Positions 34,330 to 44,257 are shown, counted from the first letter of the stretch. The stretch: 64,000 bases of DNA from an uncultured Pelagimonas sp. (GCA_947499735.1 CANMPP010000005.1:124001-188000), one strand, 5' to 3'. Notes: generated by a model not told the origin, from the letters alone. Program-made: numbers and translations.

Positions 34330-34884
34330 ATGGCAGAGACGAATGCATTGGATCTGGGCGAGGATCCGTCTTTGTTGCTGGTCGATGATGACGAACCATT
34401 TCTGAAACGTCTTGCAAAGGCGATGGAAAAGCGGGGGTTTTCTGTGGAAACCGCCGGTTCCGTTGCTGCCGGTCGCGCGATAGCGACGGCGCGGCCACCG
34501 GCCTATGCGGTGGTGGATCTAAGGCTTCAGGATGGAAATGGGTTGGATGTGGTCGAAACGCTTCGTGCCAAACGCCCCGACAGCCAAATTGTGGTTCTCA
34601 CCGGATATGGCGCTATTGCAACCGCTGTGGCCGCGGTCAAAATCGGAGCCACTGATTATTTGTCCAAACCGGCGGATGCCACGGATATCACCAATGCCCT
34701 GCTTGCTGCGCGTGGTGAATTGCCGCCGCCGCCAGAAAACCCGATGAGCGCCGATAGGGTGCGTTGGGAACATATCCAGCGGATTTATGAATTGTGCGAC
34801 CGCAACGTGTCAGAAACCGCGCGCCGATTGAACATGCATCGCAGGACATTGCAGCGGATCTTGGCAAAACGCAGTCCGCGCTAA
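34330..34884 (+). CDS. regA: Redox response regulator RegA/PrrA
   Basis: The response regulator partner of RegB. The 184-aa protein has a receiver domain with acidic pocket LLLVDDDEPFL, phosphorylated Asp 63 (VVDLRLQDG), and the conserved Thr and Lys in VLTGYGAIAT and DYLSKPAD. A short proline linker (PPPPEN) leads to a Fis-type helix-turn-helix, NVSETARRLNMHRRTLQRIL. It controls respiration, nitrogen/carbon fixation and related genes in the family. ATG 34330 has TAGGAGA upstream and is preferred over 34312. Confidence 0.96.
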   Translation: MAETNALDLGEDPSLLLVDDDEPFLKRLAKAMEKRGFSVETAGSVAAGRAIATARPPAYAVVDLRLQDGNGLDVVETLRAKRPDSQIVVLTGYGAIATAVAAVKIGATDYLSKPADATDITNALLAARGELPPPPENPMSADRVRWEHIQRIYELCDRNVSETARRLNMHRRTLQRILAKRSPR

Positions 34885-34993
34885 TCGTCGCGCCCGGGAA
34901 CGTTAGGATTGCTAGAGAAGAGGGCGATATCGTCCGCCCCGACCGTGACATAAGCAATCAAGGTTTCACCCCTTTGCATAAATATACCCGGAC

Positions 34994-35033
34994 AAAAAAG
35001 TGAGCCAGACTTTTGATCCAAAAGCCTGACTCA
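34994..35033 (-). terminator. Rho-independent terminator of the metallo-hydrolase gene
   Basis: TGAGCCAGACTTTT (35001-35014) and AAAAGCCTGACTCA (35020-35033) form a long stem with wobble pairs. On the minus strand it is followed by CTTTTTTG. It ends the gene at 35055-35984. The gap from regA has nothing else I recognise. Confidence 0.72.
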
Positions 35034-35054
35034 TATTTTCAAAACGAATAGGAT

Positions 35055-35984
35055 TTAGCCCATCAGCAGCTGATAGGTGTGCGGGACAAAGTGGAACCCA
35101 TCACCGCGTGTTTCCACATATCCAACACCTGGGAATGGCATGTGGTATCCAACGAATGGAACATTATCCGCGGCCAACATGGATAGGATTTTGCGGCGTG
35201 TTGCAGCAGCCGCAGCTTTATCCGCATCAAACCGGACTTCCCAATCAGGATGGGCCAAAGACCAGACATAGTGGTTGGCAAAATCGGCACCCAGGAACAA
35301 TTGCTGTCCGTCGCTTTCCAGCATGTACCCCATATGACCAGGTGTGTGACCTGCTGCATCGATGCTGGTTACGCCACTGGTGACATCTGCGCCGGCATCA
35401 AGGAAAGACATTTTTTCCGCCAGCGGGCGAACTTTGCCTTCAAAGCCTTCATTCTCTGCTTTGGCCCAGAAATCAAATTCTGCTTGGCCCGTGATATAGG
35501 CTGCATTGGCAAAGCTTTCCGTGGATCCTTCCATCAAACCGCCAATGTGGTCGCCATGCATGTGCGTCAGGACAACATGTGTGACGTCCTCTGGCGCATA
35601 ACCAGCTGCTTTTACAGCGCCTTGAATGCCAGCCTGATTGAGACCTGTATCAAACAAGATCAACTCGGAACCCGTGTTGACGAGTGTCGGTGTGAAGAAA
35701 AACTGCGCTTTGTCCGTTGGCAGATGTGCAGCAGCAGAGGCGGCAGCAAATTCTTCCTCGCTGACATTCATGCCGAAAATACCCTGTGGGCCTTCAACGG
35801 TACGGGTGCCAACCAGCAATGTTGAAACCTCAAACGCGCCCACTTTCAATCGATTGGCACGTGGCACCTGAGGGCCTTCTTGCTGCGCAACCTGCGCGCG
35901 GGAAACGGAACCTGTTGCAATAAAAGGTGCTGCGACGGCAGATGTCAGCGCGGCACGGCGAGTCATTGTAAATTTTGCGGTCAT
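35055..35984 (-). CDS. Tat-exported metallo-beta-lactamase-fold hydrolase
   Basis: A 309-aa MBL-fold enzyme with a twin-arginine leader (TMTRRAALTSAVAAP), so probably periplasmic. The zinc motif is THMHGDHIGG, with further ligands in AAGHTPGHMGYML and FLGADFANHYVWS. Substrate unknown: lactonases, arylsulfatases and quorum-quenching enzymes share the fold. The start ATG 35984 has GGAGGGG upstream. It stands alone, convergent with regA and divergent from gltX. Confidence 0.85.
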   Translation of the reverse strand: MTAKFTMTRRAALTSAVAAPFIATGSVSRAQVAQQEGPQVPRANRLKVGAFEVSTLLVGTRTVEGPQGIFGMNVSEEEFAAASAAAHLPTDKAQFFFTPTLVNTGSELILFDTGLNQAGIQGAVKAAGYAPEDVTHVVLTHMHGDHIGGLMEGSTESFANAAYITGQAEFDFWAKAENEGFEGKVRPLAEKMSFLDAGADVTSGVTSIDAAGHTPGHMGYMLESDGQQLFLGADFANHYVWSLAHPDWEVRFDADKAAAAATRRKILSMLAADNVPFVGYHMPFPGVGYVETRGDGFHFVPHTYQLLMG

Positions 35985-36222
35985 AGACCCCTCCTTGTTG
36001 ACTGGTGCTAATTCTTACGATGATTCTCAGGAATTGGATCATAGTTTCACATCAAAGTGATTGAATTTGCGAAACGAATGCCTGACCCAAAGGAATGATG
36101 CAGGCCTTTGGTCTTCGGATTTTAGAAACACAGCGTTGATAAAGCTGCGGACCTAGACAAAATCGCCCGTTTGTGAGATGCGAACGCCTTGAATTGCACG
36201 CCGCCCTTATTGGAGCCCCGCT

Positions 36223-37563
36223 ATGACTGTTACCCGCTTTGCACCATCGCCTACTGGTTGGTTGCACTTGGGCCATTTGCGCCCAGCCATGTTCAATTTC
36301 TTGATCGCGCGGAAAGCGGGCGGCCAATTTATTTTGCGCATCGATGATACGGATCCAGAGCGGTCCAAAGAAGAATATGTCGATGGGATCAAACGGGATC
36401 TCGAATGGTTTGGCATTGAATGGGATCGTGAAGAACGTCAATCTGCCCGTTTGGAGCGATATGACGATGCAGCAGATCAGCTGCGCGAGATGGGTCGTTT
36501 CTACGAAGCCTTCGAAACGCCGGTTGAATTGGACCTGAAGCGCAAAAAGCAAATGAATATGGGCAAGCCACCGGTTTATGACCGCGCGGCTCTGTCTTTG
36601 TCTGATGACGAAAAGACCGCTCTGCGTGCTGAGCGCGGCGATGGCGTTTGGCGGTTCAAGCTAGATCAGGAACGTATCGAATGGGTCGATGGCATTCTAG
36701 GTGATCTGTCTATCGATGCAGCATCTGTGTCCGATCCCGTGCTGATCCGCGCGGATGGTCAGTATCTGTATACTTTGGCGTCTGTGGTGGATGATACCGA
36801 TATGGGTGTGACCCATGTTGTTCGCGGCTCTGACCACGTGACCAATACGGCAACGCAGATCCAAATGATCCGCGCGCTGGGCGGCACTGTGCCGACATTT
36901 GCGCACCATTCTTTGTTGACGGGCCCACAGGGTGAAAAACTGTCCAAACGCGACGGTCAAATGAGCCTGACACTGCGCGATATGCGCGAAGCAGGCGTCG
37001 AACCCGAAGCGATCCTTAGCCTGATGGCGCGAATTGGGTCGTCCCAACCGGTTGAACTGCGTCTTAGCATTGAAGAATTGGCGGAAGGGTTCGATTTGGA
37101 TCAGTTCGGATCCGCGCCGACTAAATTGGATGTCGAAGACCTATGGCCACTGACATCACGCAAATTGCAGGGTTTGTCATTTGCAGATGTTGCATCCGAT
37201 ATTGATGCTCTGGGCGTTCCTGCGGACAAGGCAGAGGCATTCTGGAATGTCACACGCGAAAACATCACCAAACGCGCCGATCTGGCGGAATGGTGGGCCT
37301 TGTTCCGTGATGGGGCTGAGCCATTGATCGCAGATGATGATGCGGAATTTGTGGCGCAAGCGATGACCATGCTGCCAGAGGGCCCATTGGATGGCGATAG
37401 CTGGGGCGCATGGACAAAGGCCGTCAAGGAAGCAACGGGCCGTAAAGGCAAAGGGTTGTTCATGCCATTGCGCAAGGCCGTGACAGGTCGTGAACGTGGG
37501 CCGGATATGTCTCAGGTCTTGCCCTTGTTGGCAGAGATCCCAGCGCGCAAATTGGCGCAGTAA
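36223..37563 (+). CDS. gltX: Glutamate-tRNA ligase
   Basis: A class I aminoacyl-tRNA synthetase of 446 aa. The ATP-binding signature is HLGH at residues 15-18 (APSPTGWLHLGHLRP), the KMSKS equivalent is EKLSKRDG near residue 238, and RIDDTDPERSKEEYVDGI is typical of GluRS. The C-terminal anticodon-binding domain is present, so this is not the truncated GluQ-RS. Alphaproteobacteria often have two GluRS copies with different tRNA preferences; this could be either. A terminator follows immediately. Confidence 0.94.
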   Translation: MTVTRFAPSPTGWLHLGHLRPAMFNFLIARKAGGQFILRIDDTDPERSKEEYVDGIKRDLEWFGIEWDREERQSARLERYDDAADQLREMGRFYEAFETPVELDLKRKKQMNMGKPPVYDRAALSLSDDEKTALRAERGDGVWRFKLDQERIEWVDGILGDLSIDAASVSDPVLIRADGQYLYTLASVVDDTDMGVTHVVRGSDHVTNTATQIQMIRALGGTVPTFAHHSLLTGPQGEKLSKRDGQMSLTLRDMREAGVEPEAILSLMARIGSSQPVELRLSIEELAEGFDLDQFGSAPTKLDVEDLWPLTSRKLQGLSFADVASDIDALGVPADKAEAFWNVTRENITKRADLAEWWALFRDGAEPLIADDDAEFVAQAMTMLPEGPLDGDSWGAWTKAVKEATGRKGKGLFMPLRKAVTGRERGPDMSQVLPLLAEIPARKLAQ

Positions 37564-37583
37564 ACAAATCTAAAGACCAAAGG

Positions 37584-37613
37584 AAAGCCGCTCACTTCAG
37601 GGCGGCTTTTTCT
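37584..37613 (+). terminator. Rho-independent terminator of gltX
   Basis: AAAGCCGC (37584-37591) pairs with GCGGCTTT (37602-37609), followed by TTTTT. The minus-strand T-run is poor, so it acts mainly for gltX. Confidence 0.8.
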
Positions 37614-38527
37614 TATCCTTCTTTCGAAATGCTAGGTCTGGCTTTTCCGCGTTCCAGCCCCAATTGCCGTTCACGCCAGACGATCAGAACACCCGCGGAT
37701 ATGATGACGGCGGCACCTGACAGAACCCAGATGGTTGGCACTTCGTCAAAGAAAACATAGCCCAGAACGATCGAAAACAGGATTGATGCATAGTCAAATG
37801 GCGCAAGAACCGCGACTTCTGCATGTTTGTAGGATGTTGTCACAAGGATCTGTGCAACCCCGCCCAACAGGCCTGAAAACACCAGCATTGTGAAGGTTGC
37901 AGCATCCGGCCAGACCCAGCCAAATGGCATCGTAAACAACGACAAGACCGTGGTGGTCATGGTGAAGTAAAAGACGATGGAACTGGTGCTTTCACTGCTG
38001 ACCATACGGCGAATATGGACGACCACCAGCGCGCGCAATGCGGCTGATATCAATATGCAGGCGATGCCGATTTGTATGGTGCGGTTCATGTCATCCAGCG
38101 TCAATCGCGGCCAAAGCACGATCAAAACGCCGATCATGCCCAATGCGACAGAGGCGAGGCGAAACGCCCGTAACCGTTCGCCCAATATCACCGCTGCAAA
38201 AATCACGGTCAAAAAGACTGCGAGATATCCCAAAACTTCGACCTCGGGCAATGGCAACATGCCGAGTGCGGCAAATGCAAAAGCCATCGCAGCACCGCCC
38301 ACCAGCGATCGGATCAAATGGAACATTGGGCGTTGGGTGCGAATGCCATCGCGCAATTTGCCCTGCACAAGCAGCCAAATCACAATGACGGGCAATGCAA
38401 AGAACGAGCGGAAGAAAACGGCTTCGCCTGTGGGCACATCATCTGCGCTGGCCTTGATCAATGCGGCCATGATGGAGAAGAAAAAGATTGCAGCTATTTT
38501 ATAAGCGATGCCCCGAAGTGGAGACAT
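37613..38527 (-). CDS. DMT/EamA-family permease
   Basis: A 304-aa protein with about ten hydrophobic helices in two homologous halves, typical of the drug/metabolite transporter (EamA) superfamily. The first half begins GIAYKIAAIFFFSIMAALIK, and the second half has SFKHAE-like VTTSYKHAEVAVLAPFDY before the final helices. The substrate is unknown; members move amino acids, nucleosides or small metabolites. ATG 38527 with GAGGTG upstream is preferred to GTG 38536. It is convergent with gltX. Confidence 0.85.
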   Translation of the reverse strand: MSPLRGIAYKIAAIFFFSIMAALIKASADDVPTGEAVFFRSFFALPVIVIWLLVQGKLRDGIRTQRPMFHLIRSLVGGAAMAFAFAALGMLPLPEVEVLGYLAVFLTVIFAAVILGERLRAFRLASVALGMIGVLIVLWPRLTLDDMNRTIQIGIACILISAALRALVVVHIRRMVSSESTSSIVFYFTMTTTVLSLFTMPFGWVWPDAATFTMLVFSGLLGGVAQILVTTSYKHAEVAVLAPFDYASILFSIVLGYVFFDEVPTIWVLSGAAVIISAGVLIVWRERQLGLERGKARPSISKEG

Positions 38528-38629
38528 TGAGGACACCTCGAATAGGATTCGAATTCCCGGGCACGTTCTGCCTATACGTGTCGGTCGTCAACGCCTAGAT
38601 TGCCTGAATTGTACCAATCCGGCGCTAAA

Positions 38630-39001
38630 TCAACCCTCGTTGAAATGCATGCGAAATGTGCGTTTCAACATGTCCAACTCGGCACGCAGCAATTCGACTT
38701 CGGCGCGCAAATCATCTCCAACAGCTTCGCCAGCGATAAGCGTGAAACTGTCCAAAGCTTCTGTTTGACCATCTACAAAGATTGCAAAGGTCTGAACCCC
38801 ATCCCCAATCGCTTCGTCGGGAATGGGAATTTGGACGGAAAAAAGATTTTGGGTGTTCATTTCACTGACACGAACACCAATCACTGCTGTATCGCGCCAA
38901 AGAACGGTGATCTCTGGTGGGCGTTTTTCTCCGCCGCCAACCTTCAACTGGCCTTCCCAGACTGCTTCCTTGAACCGGGTTTTTGTCAGCTCGTAAGCCA
39001 T
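38630..39001 (-). CDS. Uncharacterised protein with C-terminal coiled coil
   Basis: A 123-aa protein. The first 90 residues look like a beta-sandwich (alternating short strands, for example FSVQIPIPDEAIGDGVQTFAIFV). The end is a leucine-rich helix (DDLRAEVELLRAELDMLKRTF) with heptad spacing, suggesting oligomerisation. No signal peptide. I do not recognise the family. It starts 10 bases after the end of the 39012-39797 gene on the same strand, so the two are very likely partners. Confidence 0.7.
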   Translation of the reverse strand: MAYELTKTRFKEAVWEGQLKVGGGEKRPPEITVLWRDTAVIGVRVSEMNTQNLFSVQIPIPDEAIGDGVQTFAIFVDGQTEALDSFTLIAGEAVGDDLRAEVELLRAELDMLKRTFRMHFNEG

Positions 39002-39011
39002 GGGTCACCTC

Positions 39012-39797
39012 TTACATATCAGCGCGTTTGCGGCGCAAGATGGTTAGATCACGCAAGATCATTTGGTTCATCTGTGGGTTTTCAAAGATCAGATCCAGCC
39101 AAACCTTTTCAATCCGTTTTTCATTGAGATCCGTATAGGCAAGGTCAAATTCAACCCGTCGTTCTTGATGGTCTTTTGGAAATTCCAGAACCTTCTGTTC
39201 CGTATTTGGCCCTTGCTGCATGTTCAGGCGTACGAAAATGTTCAAAGGGGCCTCTGTTTCCAAGATCGTATCGATTTGGATGACATGGTTGCGCTTTAAT
39301 CCGTTTGTGATCGCTTTTGGCAAATCAAGGGCCAGCGACAAGTAGGACCCAGAAAAACGAAACACTTCCATGCGCAATCCATAAGCGGCCAGATCCGCCT
39401 CGCGCATGTTTCGCAATTGGCGCAACGTGATTTCGCGGAGTCTGCAATCGTGGAACAGGGTGACCTCGTGCCCCATTTTTGAACTGTCCGCGGCTGATGC
39501 AACGCCCTTTACAGGCAAAGCCCCGCACCAAAGTTCTGGGCGCCAGTGCCAATCACAATCATGGGGGCGCGGAAAGGTTTGATTGCCAGCCAGCGGCAAT
39601 GTCAGCCGTTCATCTGCGACATGTAGCAATTCATCCAGCTGTTGCTTTAGCCGACGCGCCCGGTTGCGCTGACGTTTCAGTTCGGGCAAATCGGTGTGCC
39701 GTGCAGCTTGCACGGCCTTGCGCCAATTTTTCATAGCAAGGGCAAGCACCGCCTGTGCTTGTCTGCCTTGAATATGGCCTTTAGATTTATCAACCAT
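39012..39797 (-). CDS. Uncharacterised protein (resembles Rhodobacteraceae DUF6478-type)
   Basis: A 261-aa protein with a basic helical N-terminus (RNRARRLKQQLDELLHVADERL), followed by a Trp-rich strand region (CDWHWRPELWCGALP) and a beta-rich C-terminal half (RFSGSYLSLALDLP, FVRLNMQQGP, VWLDLIFENPQMNQM). I recall such proteins as a Rhodobacteraceae-restricted family but could not check. No catalytic motif is obvious. ATG 39797 with an upstream GAGGC is a better start than 39830. It precedes the coiled-coil gene by 10 bases. Confidence 0.65.
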   Translation of the reverse strand: MVDKSKGHIQGRQAQAVLALAMKNWRKAVQAARHTDLPELKRQRNRARRLKQQLDELLHVADERLTLPLAGNQTFPRPHDCDWHWRPELWCGALPVKGVASAADSSKMGHEVTLFHDCRLREITLRQLRNMREADLAAYGLRMEVFRFSGSYLSLALDLPKAITNGLKRNHVIQIDTILETEAPLNIFVRLNMQQGPNTEQKVLEFPKDHQERRVEFDLAYTDLNEKRIEKVWLDLIFENPQMNQMILRDLTILRRKRADM

Positions 39798-39977
39798 ATG
39801 CGCCGTGCCTCGTAAAACTTCCCGTCGCAATTGACGGGCCTAAAACTATCATGCGACTGAGCACGCGAAGAAAAAGCGTACGTTCACCAACTATTATGTC
39901 ACGTTATGTGACGGATGGAATGGTGTTCATTGGTTTTTTCGCCTCACGGCTTTTTCCAACACTTTAAACGCTTACTG

Positions 39978-40553
39978 TCATTGCGTTTTTGCCAATGTCA
40001 CACCGGATTTTAGGTTCAGCAACATATCGGCGCCCGCAGATGCCGCCAATGGGCTGCCAATCTCTGCGTAAAGGGACAGACCGATATGGTAGTCACCTAA
40101 CGCAAAGAAGCCCCGCCACTGACGCGTATCTGCCGCTGCAAACGCGCGATCAGATCCACCTTCCAGATGCACCATGACCAATCCGTTTCGGGTCTGGTTG
40201 CCGATTTGGGGTAAACCTGTGCTTTGCACGATGTCTGCAGCCGTCGGTAAAGGCGTTTGGCTATTTGGTTTCGTGATCGATACCGTCATAACGGCCGCGG
40301 TTGCATGTGGGCCTGAAAACGCTTGGTACAGCGATGAACAAGTCGCAACCAAACGCACGTTGCGCGCGTTTGAACGAGGATCGATGCAATACCCTTGGGG
40401 CGCAGCGATTTCGATATCGCCGACTTTTGTATGTGTCAAAAACCCGCCAGTGGCGGGTTGTTGAGATGTTGTATTTTCGAATGGCAATTGACCAGAACAA
40501 GCTGCCAAAGTCAGGGCGCACAAAAACCAAAACGCTCGTAAAGCTAAACCCAT
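39978..40553 (-). CDS. Uncharacterised lipoprotein
   Basis: A 191-aa protein with a lipoprotein leader ending in LAACSG. The mature part has IEIAAPQGYCIDPRSNAR and RLVATCSSLYQAF, giving two Cys that could form a disulfide, and a Gly/Ala-rich C-terminal region. I do not recognise a domain. It lies 15 bases downstream of ilvD on the same strand and is probably cotranscribed with it. Confidence 0.68.
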   Translation of the reverse strand: MGLALRAFWFLCALTLAACSGQLPFENTTSQQPATGGFLTHTKVGDIEIAAPQGYCIDPRSNARNVRLVATCSSLYQAFSGPHATAAVMTVSITKPNSQTPLPTAADIVQSTGLPQIGNQTRNGLVMVHLEGGSDRAFAAADTRQWRGFFALGDYHIGLSLYAEIGSPLAASAGADMLLNLKSGVTLAKTQ

Positions 40554-40568
40554 TTAACTCATGCTCTG

Positions 40569-42302
40569 CTATAGATCCGCGTAGATGTGTTTTTCTTCAG
40601 CGCCACCCGGATGCGTGACCGCACCGCGATAGGTTTCGCCAACCAGTTGAGAGAATTTCCACAACGCGCCGCTGGCATAGATGGTCTCTTTGGGACCTTT
40701 CCATGCGTCTTTGCGTGCTGCCAGTTCCTCGTCGGTCAACGCCACTGAGATTTCACCGGTGATTGCATTGATTGTGATCACATCACCATCATTCAGCAAG
40801 GCAATTGGGCCACCATGAGCGGATTCTGGACCAACATGGCCCACGCAGAAACCACGTGTCGCACCAGAGAAACGGCCGTCAGTGATCAGAGCCACTTTTT
40901 TGCCCATACCCTGACCGGACAAAGCAGCGGTTGTTGCCAGCATTTCGCGCATGCCTGGGCCGCCTGCGGGGCCCTCATTGCGGATAACCAGAACTTCACC
41001 TTCTTTGTATTCGCGCTGCTTGACGGCTTCAAACGCTTCTTCTTCGCATTCAAAGACGCGCGCAGGGCCGGTAAAGACCTGTTGCTCTTCGCTCATGCCG
41101 GCAACTTTCACAATCGCGCCTTGTGGGGCCAAGTTGCCCTTCAGACCAACAACACCACCAGTTTTGGTGATCGGTGTTTCGATTGGATAGATGACTTTTC
41201 CATCTGCTTCGCGTTCGATCAGATCCAGCTCTTCGCCGATAGGCTTGCCAGAGGCTGTCATGCAATCCTCGTGGATCAGGCCCGCTTTGCGCAGTTCTTT
41301 CATGACAACAGGCACGCCGCCTGCTTCATAAAGATCTTTTGCAACATATTGGCCGCCTGGTTTCAGATCGACAAAATACGGTGTGTCCTTGAAGATTTCG
41401 CAGACGTCATCAAGCAGGAATTCAATGCCAGCTTCATGCGCAATCGCGGGCAGGTGCAGACCGGCATTGGTGGAACCGCCTGTGCAGGCCACAACGCGTG
41501 CAGCGTTTTCCAGCGACTGACGTGTCACCACATCACGTGCGCGGATCTGTTTTTCCAACAGGTTCATGACCGCCAGACCGGATGCTGTCGCATATTGATC
41601 GCGGCTTTCATATGGCGCAGGTGCGCCTGACGAATTCATTAGCGCAAGGCCGATCGCCTCGGATACACAGGCCATTGTGTTGGCCGTGAACTGGCCGCCA
41701 CATGCACCGGCAGATGGGCAGGCCACCTTTTCCAACGCTGTCAGTTCTTCGTCAGAATTCTGGCCAGCTTGGTATTTGCCAACCGCTTCAAACACGTCTT
41801 GAACGGTTACGTCCTGACCTTTGAACCGGCCCGGCATGATGGAACCGCCATAGATGAAGACGGATGGGACGTTCAAACGCACCATGGCCATCATCATGCC
41901 CGGCAAAGATTTGTCACAACCCGCAAGGCCAACAATCGCATCGTAGCAATGGCCGCGCATTGTCAGTTCAACCGTATCCGCAATCGCTTCGCGTGATGCC
42001 AGTGAAGACCGCATGCCTTCGTGACCCATCGCGATACCGTCGGTTACGGTGATCGTTGTGAATTCACGCGGGGTGCCTGAGCCCTCTTTGACGCCTAGTT
42101 TCACGGCCTGTGCCTGACGATTCAATGAAATGTTACAAGGTGCGGCTTCGTTCCAGCACGTCGCAACGCCAATCAATGGCTGGTGAATCTCGTCCTCAGA
42201 CATGCCCATCGCATAGTAATAAGAACGATGCGGTGCACGGGCAGGGCCCTCTGTAACGTGACGGCTAGGCAGTTTGGATTTGTCAAACGGACGCTTAAGC
42301 AT
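40569..42302 (-). CDS. ilvD: Dihydroxy-acid dehydratase
   Basis: IlvD catalyses the third step of branched-chain amino acid synthesis (dihydroxy-acid to 2-keto-acid). The 577-aa protein has the iron-sulfur cysteines in [20 protein letters not shown] and [15 protein letters not shown]. The active-site end [15 protein letters not shown] and [14 protein letters not shown] are typical. ATG 42302 has GGGGGA seven bases upstream; the 42317 start is not needed. A long antisense frame across it is not a gene. Confidence 0.96.
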   Translation of the reverse strand: MLKRPFDKSKLPSRHVTEGPARAPHRSYYYAMGMSEDEIHQPLIGVATCWNEAAPCNISLNRQAQAVKLGVKEGSGTPREFTTITVTDGIAMGHEGMRSSLASREAIADTVELTMRGHCYDAIVGLAGCDKSLPGMMMAMVRLNVPSVFIYGGSIMPGRFKGQDVTVQDVFEAVGKYQAGQNSDEELTALEKVACPSAGACGGQFTANTMACVSEAIGLALMNSSGAPAPYESRDQYATASGLAVMNLLEKQIRARDVVTRQSLENAARVVACTGGSTNAGLHLPAIAHEAGIEFLLDDVCEIFKDTPYFVDLKPGGQYVAKDLYEAGGVPVVMKELRKAGLIHEDCMTASGKPIGEELDLIEREADGKVIYPIETPITKTGGVVGLKGNLAPQGAIVKVAGMSEEQQVFTGPARVFECEEEAFEAVKQREYKEGEVLVIRNEGPAGGPGMREMLATTAALSGQGMGKKVALITDGRFSGATRGFCVGHVGPESAHGGPIALLNDGDVITINAITGEISVALTDEELAARKDAWKGPKETIYASGALWKFSQLVGETYRGAVTHPGGAEEKHIYADL

Positions 42303-42403
42303 CTGGCTGTCCCCCAAGGAAATATGGTTTAGCGCACGGCATAGCGCTTGCGCGAGGTACAGGCAAGAACCTGTTCTCTACTTTGCGGTGCGGTCTTTTT
42401 CAT

Positions 42404-43333
42404 TTAGCCCGGCGCAACCAAGGCAACAATAGCGCTAATTGTGAAAACGCTAAAGATCGTGGAAAACAGGATTGAACTGGAAACCCGTTGCGGGGCAATC
42501 CCGTAATGTGCGGCTAGGATATACACGTTGCCTGCCACCGGCAGCGCCGCACCTGCAATCGCGACGGCAGCGACATATGGGCTGGGTGAAAACAACCAAA
42601 GCACGCCGATTGCCACGAATAATGGATGTAGGATCAGTTTGGCAAAAGAAAGCCAAAGGGCGACTTCCACACGTTCGGCGGATTTTCCGGCCAAAGACGC
42701 ACCGATCAAAAACAGCGCACAAGGCGATGCTGATCCTGCCAAAATGTCAAAAAACTGGTCCGCCACCGGGGGCAATCCTGTCCCCATTGCAGATACGGCA
42801 AGGCCAGCCACGATAGATGCGACCATCGGATTTTTGGCCAAACCAATCGCGACTTTTCCCAGGGCTGGGAAAAGTGCGGCTTTTTCGCGACTAAGCGTGA
42901 CAAGAATCACCAGCAGCGAGGCAAAAACGATCAAATCAATGGTCAGCATCAAAATGGTTGGCCCAATTGCGGCTTCGCCCAAAAGTAGGGCAAGCAAAGG
43001 CAATCCCATATACCCCATATTTCCAACAGCTGCGCATTGCGCTTCAATCGCAGCAACTTCGCCGGATTGTTGACGTAACTTGGCAACCGCCCATGTCACG
43101 AAATAGACGGCACAACTGCCAAATAAATACCCGCCTGTAAGCTGCGGTTCAAAGATATCGGATAGGGGTAAATTCGCAGAAAACCGGAAGATCAAAGCAG
43201 ACAGGGCAAAGTAAAACACAAAGCGTGTCAGACCTTTAATCTCTTCAACGCCAAAGAATTTCCATTTTGTGGATCCATACCCCAACGCAATAAGTGCGAA
43301 AAAAGGCAGTGACTTTAGGAAGATGTCGATCAT
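42404..43333 (-). CDS. AEC-family (auxin efflux carrier) transporter
   Basis: A 309-aa membrane protein with about ten hydrophobic segments, two repeats of five, as in the AEC family. It has FVFYFALSALIFRFSANLPL early, NMGYMGLPLLALLLG in the middle (typical N-x-G-x-x-G-x-P), and GAALPVAGNVYILA near the end. Bacterial members carry malate, malonate or other carboxylates; the substrate is not decided. It is divergent from the TetR gene, with 219 bases between that contain a candidate operator. Confidence 0.87.
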   Translation of the reverse strand: MIDIFLKSLPFFALIALGYGSTKWKFFGVEEIKGLTRFVFYFALSALIFRFSANLPLSDIFEPQLTGGYLFGSCAVYFVTWAVAKLRQQSGEVAAIEAQCAAVGNMGYMGLPLLALLLGEAAIGPTILMLTIDLIVFASLLVILVTLSREKAALFPALGKVAIGLAKNPMVASIVAGLAVSAMGTGLPPVADQFFDILAGSASPCALFLIGASLAGKSAERVEVALWLSFAKLILHPLFVAIGVLWLFSPSPYVAAVAIAGAALPVAGNVYILAAHYGIAPQRVSSSILFSTIFSVFTISAIVALVAPG

Positions 43334-43500
43334 CGGGGGACTCGCGTTAAATTGCCCTGCTTTGTCCTCTAATCCTCTTGTCGCCAGATTGGGAGATAAA
43401 AGCTTGGCTGTGATGCTTTTTTGGATTTTTCAGGGGCAGGTCAGGTCGTTTGTGAGGGATTGTGCAAAATAATAAATGTTTTTTGGCTGGATTTGTTGCC

Positions 43501-43526
43501 GGTTCTAAACTCATTGGTTTATAACC
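43501..43526. promoter_or_regulatory. Candidate operator for the TetR regulator
   Basis: GGTTCTAAAC and GTTTATAACC flank six bases (TCATTG), an imperfect 26-bp inverted repeat with 9 of 10 pairs matching. It lies 26 bases upstream of the TetR start, in the gap shared with the divergent AEC transporter gene. Size and position fit an autoregulatory TetR operator; binding is inferred. Confidence 0.45.
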
Positions 43527-43552
43527 GCATGCACTAGGGAGGCTGAACACGA

Positions 43553-44200
43553 ATGTCCAACACTTCTACGTCCGAAGTATCCGAAGGTGTCCGCCGCGGC
43601 CGAAAATTTGATCAAGTCATCGCAGGGGCCTCGACAGTATTTTTGCGAGATGGTTTTGAAGGCGCAAGTGTTGATGACATTGCCCGCGCTGCCGGCGTGT
43701 CAAAGGCCACGCTTTATAGCTACTTTCCAGACAAAAAATTGCTGTTTGCTGAGGTGGCTTCAGAACAGTGCCGCCAACAGTCTGATAAAATCTTGGCCAA
43801 GGTTGATGGTCACCAACCTCTTTCAGAAGTGTTGATGATTATTGGCTGTTCGTTGTTGGAATTTTTCTATTCAGAAACGGGGCTGCGGATGTTCCGTGTC
43901 GTTTTAGGCGAAGCGGAGCGGTTTCCTGAACTTGGCAAGGAATTTTACCATTCGGGTCCGGGCTATGGTCGCGGGGTAATCGCACAATTGCTACAAGAAG
44001 CGAATGAACGTGGCGAAACCAATATCGAAGATGTCGATTTTGCAGCCAGCCAATTTTTAGAATTGTGTAAATCGGATCTGTGGGCGCGCGTTGTTATGGG
44101 TGTCAGGGACAGCGTGCAACGAGATGAAATTGAGCGTGTGGTTCAAGAGACCATCAAGATGTTCATGGCGCGCTACGGTGTTGCACAGTCTGATACTTGA
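43553..44200 (+). CDS. TetR/AcrR-family transcriptional regulator
   Basis: A 215-aa regulator. The N-terminal helix-turn-helix is typical: FLRDGFEGASVDDIARAAGV and SKATLYSYFPDKKLLFAEV at residues about 27-65. The C-terminal half is a ligand/dimer domain of the AcrR type (GLRMFRVVLGEAERFPELGKEFYH). It is divergent from the AEC carrier gene and upstream of fghA by only about 57 bases, so it may control either. Ligand unknown. Confidence 0.88.
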   Translation: MSNTSTSEVSEGVRRGRKFDQVIAGASTVFLRDGFEGASVDDIARAAGVSKATLYSYFPDKKLLFAEVASEQCRQQSDKILAKVDGHQPLSEVLMIIGCSLLEFFYSETGLRMFRVVLGEAERFPELGKEFYHSGPGYGRGVIAQLLQEANERGETNIEDVDFAASQFLELCKSDLWARVVMGVRDSVQRDEIERVVQETIKMFMARYGVAQSDT

Positions 44201-44257
44201 CCCGTCCGATTGAAACGGTCATCCAGTCCGCAAAGACGAACCATTTTGGGGGACGTG

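Noticed and set aside
40815-41630. 271-codon plus-strand frame
   Set aside because: Antisense shadow of ilvD, an unambiguous gene.
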